Below, piece by piece: positions 28,701 through 35,599 of a stretch of DNA of 57,293 bases. This DNA comes from an uncultured Methylococcaceae bacterium (GTDB lineage: Bacteria; Pseudomonadota; Gammaproteobacteria; Methylococcales; Methylomonadaceae), in assembly GCA_903863905.1 (NCBI GenBank), contig CAIPDT010000059.1, positions 1 through 57,293 of the forward strand, written 5' to 3'. A program made the position numbers and the translations under genes. The notes under the pieces were generated by a model. The model saw only the letters and a program-made list of their open reading frames with translations. It made no database searches and was not told where the DNA came from. The first letter of the stretch is position 1. The number at the start of each line of letters is the position of its first letter.

Positions 28701-29980
28701 CAGGACGCGATATTATCTTTGTGACTGATTTAGATCGAAATGGCGTGCCGACTGACAAAAACAGTGCGTATCAAATATTAATCAGCGGTCCGGGTGATAC
28801 ATTAGTTAAAACCGGAAGGAATCTTGATTTAGGGGCGTCGGTAGGTTTAACAACAGTGGGCAACCTATATAACTCAGCCTTACCCAGTGTGGGAGCTTCT
28901 TTAGATGTGTTAGTCGGGTTAAATGCCGGAACGCCGAGTTATGCCGCCTTTATTGATAAATATTTAAATAATAATCCTTTATACCTCAGTGAGTTTAGTC
29001 AGGTTAAGTCGATTATTACTGCTTTTATTAAGCAAAAAACTGGGGACATGACTTTAACAGATGATCAAGCGTTAACGTCCTTTGGACATTTAACAGGTGA
29101 TCAAACTTTAGCCATTCAGCCTCAATTAAATTCATTGCTTACCAAAGTTTTTTTTAATGAATTAAAAATAGCGGGCTCTGCTTCAGCGTCTGATAAATCT
29201 AAGGGTAATAAAGGCGGCTTTGAGGCGATCGATACTTTATTTCCAGGGAATCAATGGCAAGGGAACTTAAGTTTGTTTTTTAGTAAATTACAAACAGTGA
29301 GTGGTGGCAATATTAATTTATACGTTCCCGGCGGACAAGTAAATGCCGGTCTGGCCGTGGCGCCTAGTGGTTCTGGTGCAAAGACGGCTGATAAGTTAGG
29401 AATCGTGGCTCAGCAAACAGGCGATATTAATGCCTTTGTAAAAGATGATTTTACCGTTAACACGTCAAGGGTATTTACCTTAGGTGGCGGTGATATATTA
29501 ATTTGGTCATCTGAGGGCAATATCGATGCGGGTAAAGGCGCAAAATCAGCCTTAGCGGTATCTGTCGATGCACCTTATTACGATTCTAATAATCAGTTAG
29601 TCATTCCAGCGCCAAAAATTACCAGTGGGAGTGGTATTCGTACCGCCGCAAGCCCTGGCGTACAGGCGGGTGACGTATTCTTATTTGCGCCTCATGGGGT
29701 TGTAGATGCGGGTGAGGCGGGTATTGGTGGAACTAACGTAACCATTTCTGCAACTGCAGTCTTGGGGGCTAATAATATTTCGGTCGGTGGGGTGAGTACT
29801 GGGGTTCCTCAGGCTTCAACGGGTAGTATGGCGGCGGGCTTAACAGGTACCAGTAATTTAACCGCGAATGTAAGTCAAACGGCTCAAACGACGGCTACAA
29901 AAGATGATGAAGATGAAAAGAAAAAGAAAAACACTATGTTGGGTATGTTGAGTGTTGAAGTTTTGGGTTTTGGTGAGTAA
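19799..29980 (+). CDS. giant TpsA exoprotein (filamentous haemagglutinin family)
   Basis: 3393 residues. An extended signal peptide (about 1-46, AAAVRVVIAGGLLVGSGIST near its core) precedes the TPS secretion domain at about residues 75-330, with VNFVQPSSASVALNNIHQGD, SITANGQVYLFNQNGFIFG and the VDTNSLVVTALNIS stretch. The rest is a long right-handed beta-helix of short glycine/asparagine-rich repeats. Near the C-terminus a block resembling DUF3739 is visible (GGGDILIWSSEGNIDAGKGA, GDVFLFAPHGVVDAGEAGIG). It ends with a charged stretch (DDEDEKKKKN) and the hydrophobic tail MLGMLSVEVLGFGE. It should be secreted by the neighbouring TpsB to the cell surface, acting as an adhesin or in another unknown role. 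No toxin domain is seen. Confidence 0.93.
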   Translation: MNHKHQPLMTKSSEDFFRLKPLAAAVRVVIAGGLLVGSGISTVNADVHAPLPEPTNIVPLPAEVTNPPVVIPNIAHDIIPVIDQAAHGQANAVINDHVMTINQITDKATIDWKSFNIDKGYTVNFVQPSSASVALNNIHQGDASQIMGSITANGQVYLFNQNGFIFGKDSVVDTNSLVVTALNISDEAFKAGIIRVFDDNPNASIDKKAALNGNTNDPKTAVNPTAKIQINNGAHIHASKSGSVIMAAPTVDNSGSISADQQGQVILVASQDKVYLQPTSSKDPFAGLLVEVGSGGTVNNNVGGDVAVRQGNVTLAGFAVNQSGRLSATTSVNVNGSIRLLAREGAADSFDPKTNAHNLSVSTTVRSTGETSSVMLGKNSSATILADVDGGTAIDEQAQKQSVVEINANQIDMQQNASIVATGGVVNLTTSSNPLDVANTLLVGSGGRIDLESGSKIDVSGTKNVQVAMERNVAEVSVQSFNLRDAPYQKGGVLQGQKVQVDIRNLPTILDASTVASSIQKGVGERLTTGGVINLTSAGDVVVNKNAVTDISGGSVNYQSGYINTTQLVTAATGQVVDISKANPNLQYSAIFGTIKETSVKWGTTNTFNLTGLGRFENGYTDGKAGGALNIESPVTAWSGQLVAGAVTGINQLSNPVSGGSLAINAGDNGGATNPQPGQFFSTQNITFDVNAPTNSIGINDPLPSTDLVLSNQLVNQSGISQLTVKTAGTVTVAKDANLTMPALSSFNVDAGNIDVLGSIKTSGGTIALNGIYTGISNTGQLNLLTSSLLDVSGNWINQFKDGLSSPSALNAGSVNISATNRLNFAQGAQIKANGGASLDVSGNRVTAGSAGSIKLQAGTHDIEGLLLADGQLSAYGLNQGGNLTLASNKINVGTQVAEANALNLKVTHGLLDVAANSGFSSISLVSNQQDITVKANTAIALTAQNKIITSDYRNQHNTNGIEGFSQVVTLPETLRKPVTLSLNGLTGVTLETGSQINVDKGSTVNISTENLGSGLFLNGLISAPSGNINLVLKADYTSLAYNGSQSIWLGSNAELNTQGTSLINPANNTGLTTGSVLNGGNITLKADRGYVVVEKGAQLNVTGTEVVLDLPAPTPSGFAKTLIGSDAGKVAITAAEGVVLDGAISAKAGSATNLGGSLNITLDRNQRGEALGAIFPNNALLFNLIQDTKTQLPISAQFNSIPSLMNGLATLSSQQLHDSGIEQLKLSVPVQRDPNDGSLRPAGVINFNNDVNLTLASSLILDAPTLQWSGVNGQTTGNVSLISPYLQLGSASYNQVLDTSVLGGGKLTTQSLTQPIKTQWTQLNGALLMTGFSDVNLSSIHDLRLVGVQALPTERTLTGNLNTAANLTLNASQVYPTTLTDYTVSVTNPSSVLTIGGQNTDTSPLSAAGRLTFNASTINQNGVVKAPLGTIAFNATQAINFGANSVTSVSASGQTIPFGTIVNNNWVYSLPGNNNLIFNQSLLNTDTNLYEYLTVGEKHLVFQAPSIQFNQGSTVDVSGGGDLLAYQFQPGLGGSNDYLLPGSPSYQGGFAILPSLGSSLAPYDPNLSIGANDPRTSIYLGGSDTLAAGFYTVLPSRYALLPGAFLVTPQANTQDQVSTTYNQNGLAVVSGYQALAGTNSHASRTMGFLIESSADIQKHSQYNIQTANSFFTQQALTNNSSIPLLPADSGQISIDASTRLVLDGQFKVATPKGRGAKMDISAQNIEVVNSLTNGLTPGTLQLLDQNLSHLNVDSLLLGGTRLTDSSTGNTQLNVTANNVTFDANTQLKGLDLLATAKNTIEVKDGASLVSSGQVNTGDSVFNMVGSGALLRVSADKQVSVNHTVGAATGNLLIDQNATLNASKSMLLDAGSTILTGDIVMRGGALNLTSNAINIGDIPNGVGSNALNLTNQQLSHFSVDALVLNSHDAVNLYGNVGQLDAQGNLGPIPFNNLLIEAAGLSGYASNGQSASLKATQLELSNPLNAQANQMGNGQGTLNLMATNYIQGQGKFALNGFNTVNLNVDNGVVADGKSTLNVGADLNLTAGYLTTTGGSSLAVDASGHQLNVMGNNTVMATNSQVLGGSISMVANAIQFNTNAIMSSGLLNLHALTGDVLVDSKANINLAGQAFTFADVVDYTPGGTFSAQADQGAIKLASGSLVDISSGGATAAGGHFNLKATTQDVTLAGQLKATGGSASVDVAQFSVGTTFDQLITQLNQAGINSTLAIRSRVDSMIEAANTVINANNINLASDKGAVDIFGQLNANGQATGGSINLSAGDKVTLEGGSLLSATGDNGGKVSLSSVDSTLVNHSGVELKAGSTIDVTGKNGTGGVVTLSAQRMATADGINIKPIAGTVTGASQFYAEGLKKYNASLIDSTLISTINADTLNYMNASTNSVAALGAGLTLKPGVEVDSIGDLTLATAWDFSNMSQPASGSAIIGDLTLRAAGQLDVNKSLSDGFKVTSGVQGLLNNGESWSFNLVSGADMSSADKLATIALTDAEKLAASLSKDLVLGSGASVHTGSGNINLASGGNLVFTNQTSTVYNAGRSNSSNPYGGLAANKRPVGYYPVEGGDLVIRADGDIKGAVSNQFLAGWLNRQGTVVSTRASRNTVTAWSVDPSQYQENIGSFGGGKVDISATGNINDLSVMMPTTGKQLGTSVADNNVQVLGGGQMQVTAGGDIMGGAYYLGKGEGVISAAGKITGSTSSDPNAFVSGPQLIMSGDQNDPLNGNSHLSLNAGTGIKISAVSDAMVLKVDSPEFFTYTNNSQLTLKSLAGDVNLNADTRVETNLIGMTNPNEIQLTKVYPASLNVTAFNGNVLLNNDIILFPSPVSNMNIFAQQAITSSTGQNSFIMSDANPALLPNMYSTINAANDQKLIDAASVFNTTAINASGIPGVSKGGASPLIHANTPIHSADTQPARLVTQLGDISAVQMVLPKQAIVQAGRDLINSPIQIQQINQADTSIIAAGRDIIFVTDLDRNGVPTDKNSAYQILISGPGDTLVKTGRNLDLGASVGLTTVGNLYNSALPSVGASLDVLVGLNAGTPSYAAFIDKYLNNNPLYLSEFSQVKSIITAFIKQKTGDMTLTDDQALTSFGHLTGDQTLAIQPQLNSLLTKVFFNELKIAGSASASDKSKGNKGGFEAIDTLFPGNQWQGNLSLFFSKLQTVSGGNINLYVPGGQVNAGLAVAPSGSGAKTADKLGIVAQQTGDINAFVKDDFTVNTSRVFTLGGGDILIWSSEGNIDAGKGAKSALAVSVDAPYYDSNNQLVIPAPKITSGSGIRTAASPGVQAGDVFLFAPHGVVDAGEAGIGGTNVTISATAVLGANNISVGGVSTGVPQASTGSMAAGLTGTSNLTANVSQTAQTTATKDDEDEKKKKNTMLGMLSVEVLGFGE

Positions 29981-30093
29981 ATGTAGGTAAAAGCGTCTAA
30001 ATTTAGCCAATAGAGGCCTAGTTTGCGTTGCGTAATAATAATGTAATGAATCTTTGTGATAATTATCTCATTGATTTTCAAAAGAGAGAAATA

Positions 30094-31902
30094 ATGAAAC
30101 GGTTAGGCTTTATATTAGTAATTCTTATGTTAATTCCGTCTTTAGCTTCCGCTTGGTGGAGTGATGACTGGGGCTATAAGAAAAAAATTACCCTAGATGT
30201 ACAGAAACTAAAGCAAGATAATGTAACGATACCCGCGTCGTCTTATGCCTTGATCAGATTACATACTGGCAATTTTTCGTTTTTTGCAGATTTAGCTGAA
30301 AAAGGTAAAGACTTGCGGGTGTTGGCAGCAGATGAGCAAACACCGTTAAAGTTTTATGTTGAAAAGTTAGATCCCGCTAATGAAATGGCTTTTATCTGGG
30401 TTAAATTACCAGAAGAGTTAGCTAAAGAATCTGAGCCCGCTATTTGGTTATATTATGGTAATCAAAAAGCCGTAGATGCTCAGGATGCGGCAGGTTCTTT
30501 TGATGTTAATCAAGTGCTTAGTTTACCTATTACAGCCAATGAAGCAAAAGACTTAACGGCTTATGGTAATAATCCAACGGAAGTCACCTCTACTTTTTCA
30601 GAAGGTGGTTTAATTGGTCAAGCCGCCGTATTTACGGGTAGTCAAGTGATTCGCGTGCCGGCGACTCCATCGTTACAAATGTCTCCAGCGGCAGGTTGGA
30701 CGGTGTCTACTTGGATCAAAATAGATCAATCCCAAACTAATGGCGTAGTGTTACAAAGATCAGGTGCAGGTGGCAATGTGACCTTGTCTGTGGTGGGGCA
30801 AACCGCTACTGTAGAAGTTGAAGAAGGTTCAAAACAAACATTTCAAGCGCCGACTCCATTATCTGCTGGTGTTTGGCATCATTTAGCGTTAACGGCTAAC
30901 TTTAATAGTTTAATTTTATACGTGGATGGTGTGGCCGCGGGTTCATTGGGTGTTTCAACACGTGATTTAACCAGCAATATTGCAATTGGTTCTGACGAAT
31001 ACGGTAAGCGTGGCTTAATAGGTCTGTTAGATCAATTTTCTATTTATAAAGTCGCTTTAGATGCAAATGCCATAAAGTTTGATGTTGAAATGCAAGGCCA
31101 AACAGTCACTTTATTAACCTATGGTGAAGATAGTACGCCTGATACAGAAGAGGGCGGTGAATCTTTAATCATGGGCTCACTTAAAAACGTAACCACAGAT
31201 GGCTGGGTCATTATCGGTATCTTGGGTGTTATGTTTGTGGTTAGTTGGTTAGTGATGATTATTAAGGCGGTTGTGCTTAGTAAAGTCCATAGCGAAAATA
31301 AAAAATTCGAGGAAGCTTATAGTCGGCTAGGGAATCAAGATATTAGTAACTTAAATACCGAAGGCGATGATGATGAAGAGTATGAAGAGGAGGAGGGTTC
31401 TTTATTAAACTTAACTAAAGCCCACGGTTCGTTTACGGGTTCAACGATTTATCGTATCTATCATGTCGGTGTTGAAGAAATGAACCGTCGGTTAAAAACA
31501 GCGCCTGATGGTTCAGGAAACCAATTGGTGTTAACACCCCAAGCGATGAATGCGGTTAGAGCCACAATGGATGCGAAATTAATCCGTGAATTACAAAAAT
31601 TAAATTCACAAATGGTATTGTTAACTATTGCGATCAGTGGTGGCCCTTTCTTAGGATTGTTGGGAACAGTTATTGGGGTAATGATTACGTTTGCGGCAAT
31701 TGCAGTGAGTGGTGAAGTTAACGTTAATGCGATTGCACCGGGTATTGCCGGCGCTTTAACAGCGACGGTTGCTGGGTTGATTGTTGCGATTCCTTGCCTA
31801 TTTGGTTACAACTATTTAGGCGGTCAAATTAAAGAAATTACGGCAGACATGCATGTATTTGTGGATGAGTTTGTCGCTAAATTATCCGAGCAACATACTT
31901 AA
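30094..31902 (+). CDS. exbB: DUF2341-LamG-ExbB fusion, proton-channel subunit with a periplasmic lectin-like domain
   Basis: 602 residues from the ATG at 30094, preceded by AGAGAGAA. Signal peptide to about residue 19 (LMLIPSLASAWW). A DUF2341 domain follows (WWSDDWGYKKKITLD, AIWLYYGNQKAVDAQDAAG), then a LamG/concanavalin-like domain at about residues 165-335 (GWTVSTWIKIDQSQ, GVWHHLALTANFNSLILYVD). The last 240 residues are an ExbB/TolQ/MotA channel: a membrane helix near 372-390, an acidic cytoplasmic loop (EGDDDEEYEEEEGS) and two C-terminal helices (GPFLGLLGTVIGVMITF, IAGALTATVAGLIVAIP). It should form a proton channel with the ExbD encoded next. Typical ExbB has about 240 residues, so the large ectodomain is unusual. 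Confidence 0.88.
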   Translation: MKRLGFILVILMLIPSLASAWWSDDWGYKKKITLDVQKLKQDNVTIPASSYALIRLHTGNFSFFADLAEKGKDLRVLAADEQTPLKFYVEKLDPANEMAFIWVKLPEELAKESEPAIWLYYGNQKAVDAQDAAGSFDVNQVLSLPITANEAKDLTAYGNNPTEVTSTFSEGGLIGQAAVFTGSQVIRVPATPSLQMSPAAGWTVSTWIKIDQSQTNGVVLQRSGAGGNVTLSVVGQTATVEVEEGSKQTFQAPTPLSAGVWHHLALTANFNSLILYVDGVAAGSLGVSTRDLTSNIAIGSDEYGKRGLIGLLDQFSIYKVALDANAIKFDVEMQGQTVTLLTYGEDSTPDTEEGGESLIMGSLKNVTTDGWVIIGILGVMFVVSWLVMIIKAVVLSKVHSENKKFEEAYSRLGNQDISNLNTEGDDDEEYEEEEGSLLNLTKAHGSFTGSTIYRIYHVGVEEMNRRLKTAPDGSGNQLVLTPQAMNAVRATMDAKLIRELQKLNSQMVLLTIAISGGPFLGLLGTVIGVMITFAAIAVSGEVNVNAIAPGIAGALTATVAGLIVAIPCLFGYNYLGGQIKEITADMHVFVDEFVAKLSEQHT

Positions 31903-31931
31903 AATCGGCTTAATAAGACCCTCTTAATCCA

Positions 31932-31964
31932 GTGCGTTAGCTTAATACCGTTAAGTTAACGCAC
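31932..31964 (+). promoter_or_regulatory. intercistronic hairpin between exbB and exbD
   Basis: GTGCGTTAGCTTAA (31932-31945) pairs with TTAAGTTAACGCAC (31951-31964) over 14 positions with one G-U pair in RNA, around the loop TACCG. There is no U tract (CCCTAATTTT follows), so it is more likely a stabilising, processing or attenuating structure than a full terminator. It lies 30 bases after the exbB stop and 24 before exbD. Confidence 0.55.
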
Positions 31965-31987
31965 CCCTAATTTTAAATAGCAACTAT

Positions 31988-32392
31988 ATGAAGTTACAAG
32001 AAGAAAATGCGGCCTATGATGAAATCAACGTCACCCCGATGCTTGATTTGGCCTACGTATTGTTGATTGTATTTATCTTGATGACAACAGCCGCCGTTCA
32101 AGGTGTGCAAGTGAATCTACCTAAAGCCAGTAATACCCCCAGTTTATCTAAACCTCAAACTAAAGCCATTACTGTGACGTCAGATGGGACTTTGTTTTTG
32201 GATACTTTTCCGGTCACTATGGAACAACTTGAAACGACTTTAATGCAATACAAAGCCGTTAATCCTGCTTTACCTGTCGTGGTAAAAGGGGACGCGAGTG
32301 TGCAGTATCAGAGTGTGATTGATGTCTTGGCCTTACTTGGAAAACTTGAAATTACCCAAGTAGGACTCGTAACACAAAATTTGGTTAAGTAA
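31988..32392 (+). CDS. exbD: ExbD/TolR-family biopolymer transport protein
   Basis: 134 residues, the normal ExbD size. A short cytoplasmic N-terminus with INVTPMLDLAYVLLIVFILM holds the single membrane helix and the conserved proton-carrying aspartate (PMLD, about residue 19). The periplasmic domain (about 45-134) includes ITVTSDGTLFLD and VVVKGDASVQYQSVIDVL, both family signatures. It partners the upstream ExbB fusion and the TonB-like protein 15 bases downstream. The arrangement indicates a Ton system dedicated to this locus. Confidence 0.93.
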   Translation: MKLQEENAAYDEINVTPMLDLAYVLLIVFILMTTAAVQGVQVNLPKASNTPSLSKPQTKAITVTSDGTLFLDTFPVTMEQLETTLMQYKAVNPALPVVVKGDASVQYQSVIDVLALLGKLEITQVGLVTQNLVK

Positions 32393-32407
32393 GGTTTTAA
32401 ACGAATT

Positions 32408-33061
32408 ATGTTAAAAAAGAAAAAGCCTAAAAGTATCATTCCAAAAGTACTGGGTGGCTTAGTATTGTTAGCGGGTATTTTTTATGTCGTTAAAGTCATT
32501 GTTGATTTTGCCAGTGAAAAACCTGTAAAGCATGAAAAGAAGATTCAGACCATTGATTTGGTTAAGCCACCGCCACCGCCACCACCGCCACCTAAGGTAG
32601 AGCCACCGCCACCTGAGCCGGAAATGGAAAAGCTCGAAGAACCAGAGCCCGATCCAGAACCGTTACCGGATGTTCAAGATCAACAGCCGGCAGGTGACAC
32701 AGGTTTAGACGCTGAAGGCACGGCGGGTTCTGATGCGTTTGGCATGGTAGGTAAAAAAGGTGGTCGAGGACTCTTAGGAGGTGGCGATCCGAATGCCGGC
32801 TATGCGACGAGCATTAAGGAAAGTTTAATTGATATTTTGTCTGAACATGAAGAATTAAGACGAAAAAGCTATTCGGCGGTGATAAAGATTTGGTTAACAC
32901 CCGAAGGGAATGTGTCTCGCTTTGAACTGTCAAGGGGCAGTAATGATGAGGACATCGATAAGCTTTTAAATAAATTAGTGTCTCAATTTAAAAAGGCAAA
33001 AGAACCGCCGCCACCGGGCATGGCACAACCGATTAAATTTAAGATTTCATCAAGAATGTAG
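32408..33061 (+). CDS. tonB: TonB-like energy transducer
   Basis: 217 residues. A basic N-terminus (MLKKKKPKSIIPK) is followed by one membrane helix (VLGGLVLLAGIFYVVKVIV, about 14-32), then a proline-rich periplasm-spanning stretch with a run of nine prolines and PEPDPEPLP, then a glycine-rich segment, then a TonB C-terminal-type domain (about 135-217: SAVIKIWLTPEGNVSRFELS). It should couple the ExbB/ExbD proton channel to an outer-membrane partner. No TonB-dependent receptor is encoded beside it; the nearest outer-membrane candidates are the porin directly downstream and TpsB. Confidence 0.87.
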   Translation: MLKKKKPKSIIPKVLGGLVLLAGIFYVVKVIVDFASEKPVKHEKKIQTIDLVKPPPPPPPPPKVEPPPPEPEMEKLEEPEPDPEPLPDVQDQQPAGDTGLDAEGTAGSDAFGMVGKKGGRGLLGGGDPNAGYATSIKESLIDILSEHEELRRKSYSAVIKIWLTPEGNVSRFELSRGSNDEDIDKLLNKLVSQFKKAKEPPPPGMAQPIKFKISSRM

Positions 33062-33141
33062 TTTTTGGTTAGACCCCTAAAACGAACACTGCTTGAGTTA
33101 ACAATTACACGCTTTATATTTTATATTTGCAGGAAATAACT

Positions 33142-34911
33142 ATGGATCACAAAAAACCGCTCATCGCTCTCGCATTACTTTGCGTGGCTGGCTTATCACA
33201 AGCGGGTGAGAAGGAAGAGTTGCTAAAATTACGCAATACGACCACAAGCCTGATTAATCAGTTAGTTAAACAAGGCATCTTGACCGATAAGATGGCGGCT
33301 GAAATGATTAAACAAGCGGAAACTGATGCCAATCAGCAAGTGGCTGAAGCGAAACAAGCAACCACTAAAGAAGCGGTTCCTGCAGATGAAGTTAGAGTCG
33401 CTTATGTGCCTGATTTTGTCAAAGATCAAATTCGCCAACAAGTTCGCTCTGAATTAAAAGAGGAAGTGGTTGCTGATGTGATGACTAAAGCCAAAGCTGA
33501 GAAATGGGGCTTACCGGGCGTTTTACCAGATTGGGTCAATCGATTTAAATTATCGGGTGATATTCGTTTAAGAGAGCAATCTACTTTTATGGCGTCTGAT
33601 AATACGCCTATTGGTAATTATTACGATTGGCCAACGATTAATGGCAATAATGGTGGTATGTATCCGAGTGCTGCTAACTCGGAAGTTAATACCCGCAGTG
33701 ATCGAAATCAGGGTCGTGAACGCTTACGTTTAGGCATTGACGCCAATATTGTTTCTGGTGTAGATGTGGGTGTCCGCTTAGCAACGGGTAATATATCAAA
33801 TCCTATTTCAACCAATCAATCAATGGGAAATATGGGTGGGCGATATACCTTCAATATTGATAGAGCGTATTTAAGATATAACGCAGTTGATGATACCAAA
33901 TTTAATTGGTTAACCTTAATGGGTGGGCGTACTCCTAATCCATTCTTTACTGGTAGTAGCGAGTTAGTTTGGGACGAAGATTTGTCCTTTGAAGGTGCTT
34001 TTGGAACTATTCGTCATCGTTTAGTTGATTCAGGGTTGTCGAGTGCGGGTGAAAGTAAAGGACCTACGGTGTATGCCACGGCAGGTATTTTTCCTTTGCA
34101 AGCTTCAACGGGTTTAAGTACGCGTGATAAATGGTTAGTGGGTGGTCAAACTGGTTTAGATTGGGGTTTTGCGAATCAAGACTCTTTAAAGTTAGGCGCT
34201 GCGTATTTTGATTATCAAAATATCACTGCTAAGATTGACCCTTTAATTTCAAGTGGTGGGGCCTTACCTTTATCATGTAATGCAGTGAATGCAGAAAGTT
34301 TGCAATCGGTTCCAATGTTTATGCAATCGGGTAATACTTTGGTTCCGGTGTGTGGTGCAAATGGAAATTCATCGTATCCTGGCTTAATGGGATTAGCGTC
34401 TAACTATGAGATTTTAAACTTTAATGCTCTGTATGATTTGGCGTTATTCTCTCCGCATCACCTCAAGTTTAGTGGAGATTTTGCTAAGAATCTTGGCTTT
34501 AATTCAAATAATATTGCTAGAAATTATAGCAATATCTATGGGATGACTTATGGGGGCATCGCTACAGCCGGCATTCTTAATAACCCTTTAAGTAATGCAA
34601 GCACTATAGGTTGGCAAGTTAAAGCCGAAGTTGGCTGGCCCAAAGTTGATGTGGGTGGACATTGGAATGTGTTCTCATTGTATAAACAAGTCGGTAGTGA
34701 TGCGGTATTGGATGCCTATACGGATTCGGACTTTCATCAAGGTGGTGCCAGTAACCTAGGTGGCACCAATGTTAAAGGTTGGGTTGTTGGGGGGAGTTAC
34801 GGCTTAATCAAAAATGTATGGTTAACCGGTAAGTGGTTGAGTGGTGATGTCATTACTGGGCCTAAATACGGTGTTGATTTAATGCAACTTGATCTTAATG
34901 CGCATTTTTGA
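33142..34911 (+). CDS. putative outer-membrane porin with coiled-coil N-terminus
   Basis: 589 residues from the ATG at 33142, preceded by AGGAAATAACT. Signal peptide to about residue 21 (LALLCVAGLSQAGE). Residues 25-75 are a predicted coiled coil (ELLKLRNTTTSLINQLVKQG), a helical arrangement known in putative porins that may anchor to the cell wall. From about residue 130 (FKLSGDIRLREQS) a beta-barrel follows with alternating strands, and the protein ends in phenylalanine (LDLNAHF), typical of BAM substrates. The type fits the family annotated as putative porin. It may admit the solute served by this locus. It overlaps the following gene by one base. Confidence 0.8.
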   Translation: MDHKKPLIALALLCVAGLSQAGEKEELLKLRNTTTSLINQLVKQGILTDKMAAEMIKQAETDANQQVAEAKQATTKEAVPADEVRVAYVPDFVKDQIRQQVRSELKEEVVADVMTKAKAEKWGLPGVLPDWVNRFKLSGDIRLREQSTFMASDNTPIGNYYDWPTINGNNGGMYPSAANSEVNTRSDRNQGRERLRLGIDANIVSGVDVGVRLATGNISNPISTNQSMGNMGGRYTFNIDRAYLRYNAVDDTKFNWLTLMGGRTPNPFFTGSSELVWDEDLSFEGAFGTIRHRLVDSGLSSAGESKGPTVYATAGIFPLQASTGLSTRDKWLVGGQTGLDWGFANQDSLKLGAAYFDYQNITAKIDPLISSGGALPLSCNAVNAESLQSVPMFMQSGNTLVPVCGANGNSSYPGLMGLASNYEILNFNALYDLALFSPHHLKFSGDFAKNLGFNSNNIARNYSNIYGMTYGGIATAGILNNPLSNASTIGWQVKAEVGWPKVDVGGHWNVFSLYKQVGSDAVLDAYTDSDFHQGGASNLGGTNVKGWVVGGSYGLIKNVWLTGKWLSGDVITGPKYGVDLMQLDLNAHF

Positions 34912-35567
34912 TGAGACCGGACATGATTAGAATCAGACAACTTGTCGTTATATCTGTTTTGCTCACGGCGGCATTAAGTGTCAGTGAGGCGCTTTCTGCT
35001 CCGCGTCCAGCGGCAGATGCCAACAATAAAGCCTTGGCTAAACTTCAGGCCTCTGTAAAAGACATAACCTCTGAGCGTGATACCTTAAAAACTGAGAAAG
35101 ATAAAATAACAGCTGAATTAGAACAGCTCAAGAAGGCGAAAGAGCAGGCTGCTACTAATGAAGAGCGTTTAAACGCAGAATTGCAAGCTCAGAAAAACAC
35201 CAACTCAACAGTCAGTGGCACCTTAGAGCAAACTCATGCCAAGTTAGTTGAGGTCATTGAAAAATACAACAACTTAAATAAAGCTAAAAATGAGTTAACT
35301 GCAACCTATACACAATTAGATGCGACTCAAAAACAAACCAGTACCGAATTGCAAACATGTGAAGCTAAAAATATTAAATTGTATGACGCAGGTAAAGAAG
35401 TGCTAGCACACTATGAAGGTAAAAACGTGTTTGACAGCGTCTTGAAAGCTGAGCCAATATTACAATTTAAATCAGTCGAATTAGAAGGTCTTGTGCAGGA
35501 ATATGAAGATAAATTGCGTAGTCAAAAGTATCAGCATAAAGAACCTGTTGCTCAAACATCGAAATAA
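34911..35567 (+). CDS. exported coiled-coil protein of unknown function
   Basis: 218 residues from the ATG at 34911 (TGATG overlap with the porin stop). An ATG at 34923 would give a cleaner signal peptide (MIRIRQLVVISVLLTAALSV). Residues 40-140 are a long heptad-like coiled coil (LAKLQASVKDITSERDTLKT, ITAELEQLKKAKEQAATNEE). The C-terminal 70 residues include LYDAGKEVLAHYEGKNVFDS and LEGLVQEYEDKLRS. I know no function. As the last gene of the TPS-Ton run it is probably a periplasmic or envelope accessory protein. Confidence 0.75.
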   Translation: MRPDMIRIRQLVVISVLLTAALSVSEALSAPRPAADANNKALAKLQASVKDITSERDTLKTEKDKITAELEQLKKAKEQAATNEERLNAELQAQKNTNSTVSGTLEQTHAKLVEVIEKYNNLNKAKNELTATYTQLDATQKQTSTELQTCEAKNIKLYDAGKEVLAHYEGKNVFDSVLKAEPILQFKSVELEGLVQEYEDKLRSQKYQHKEPVAQTSK

Positions 35568-35599
35568 TATAACTATCAAATTTAAAGGCAAAAATTACT

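Noticed and set aside
19799-29980. C-terminal contact-dependent toxin domain in TpsA
   Set aside because: The repeats continue to a DUF3739-like end; no VENN-type motif, toxin domain or downstream immunity gene is seen.
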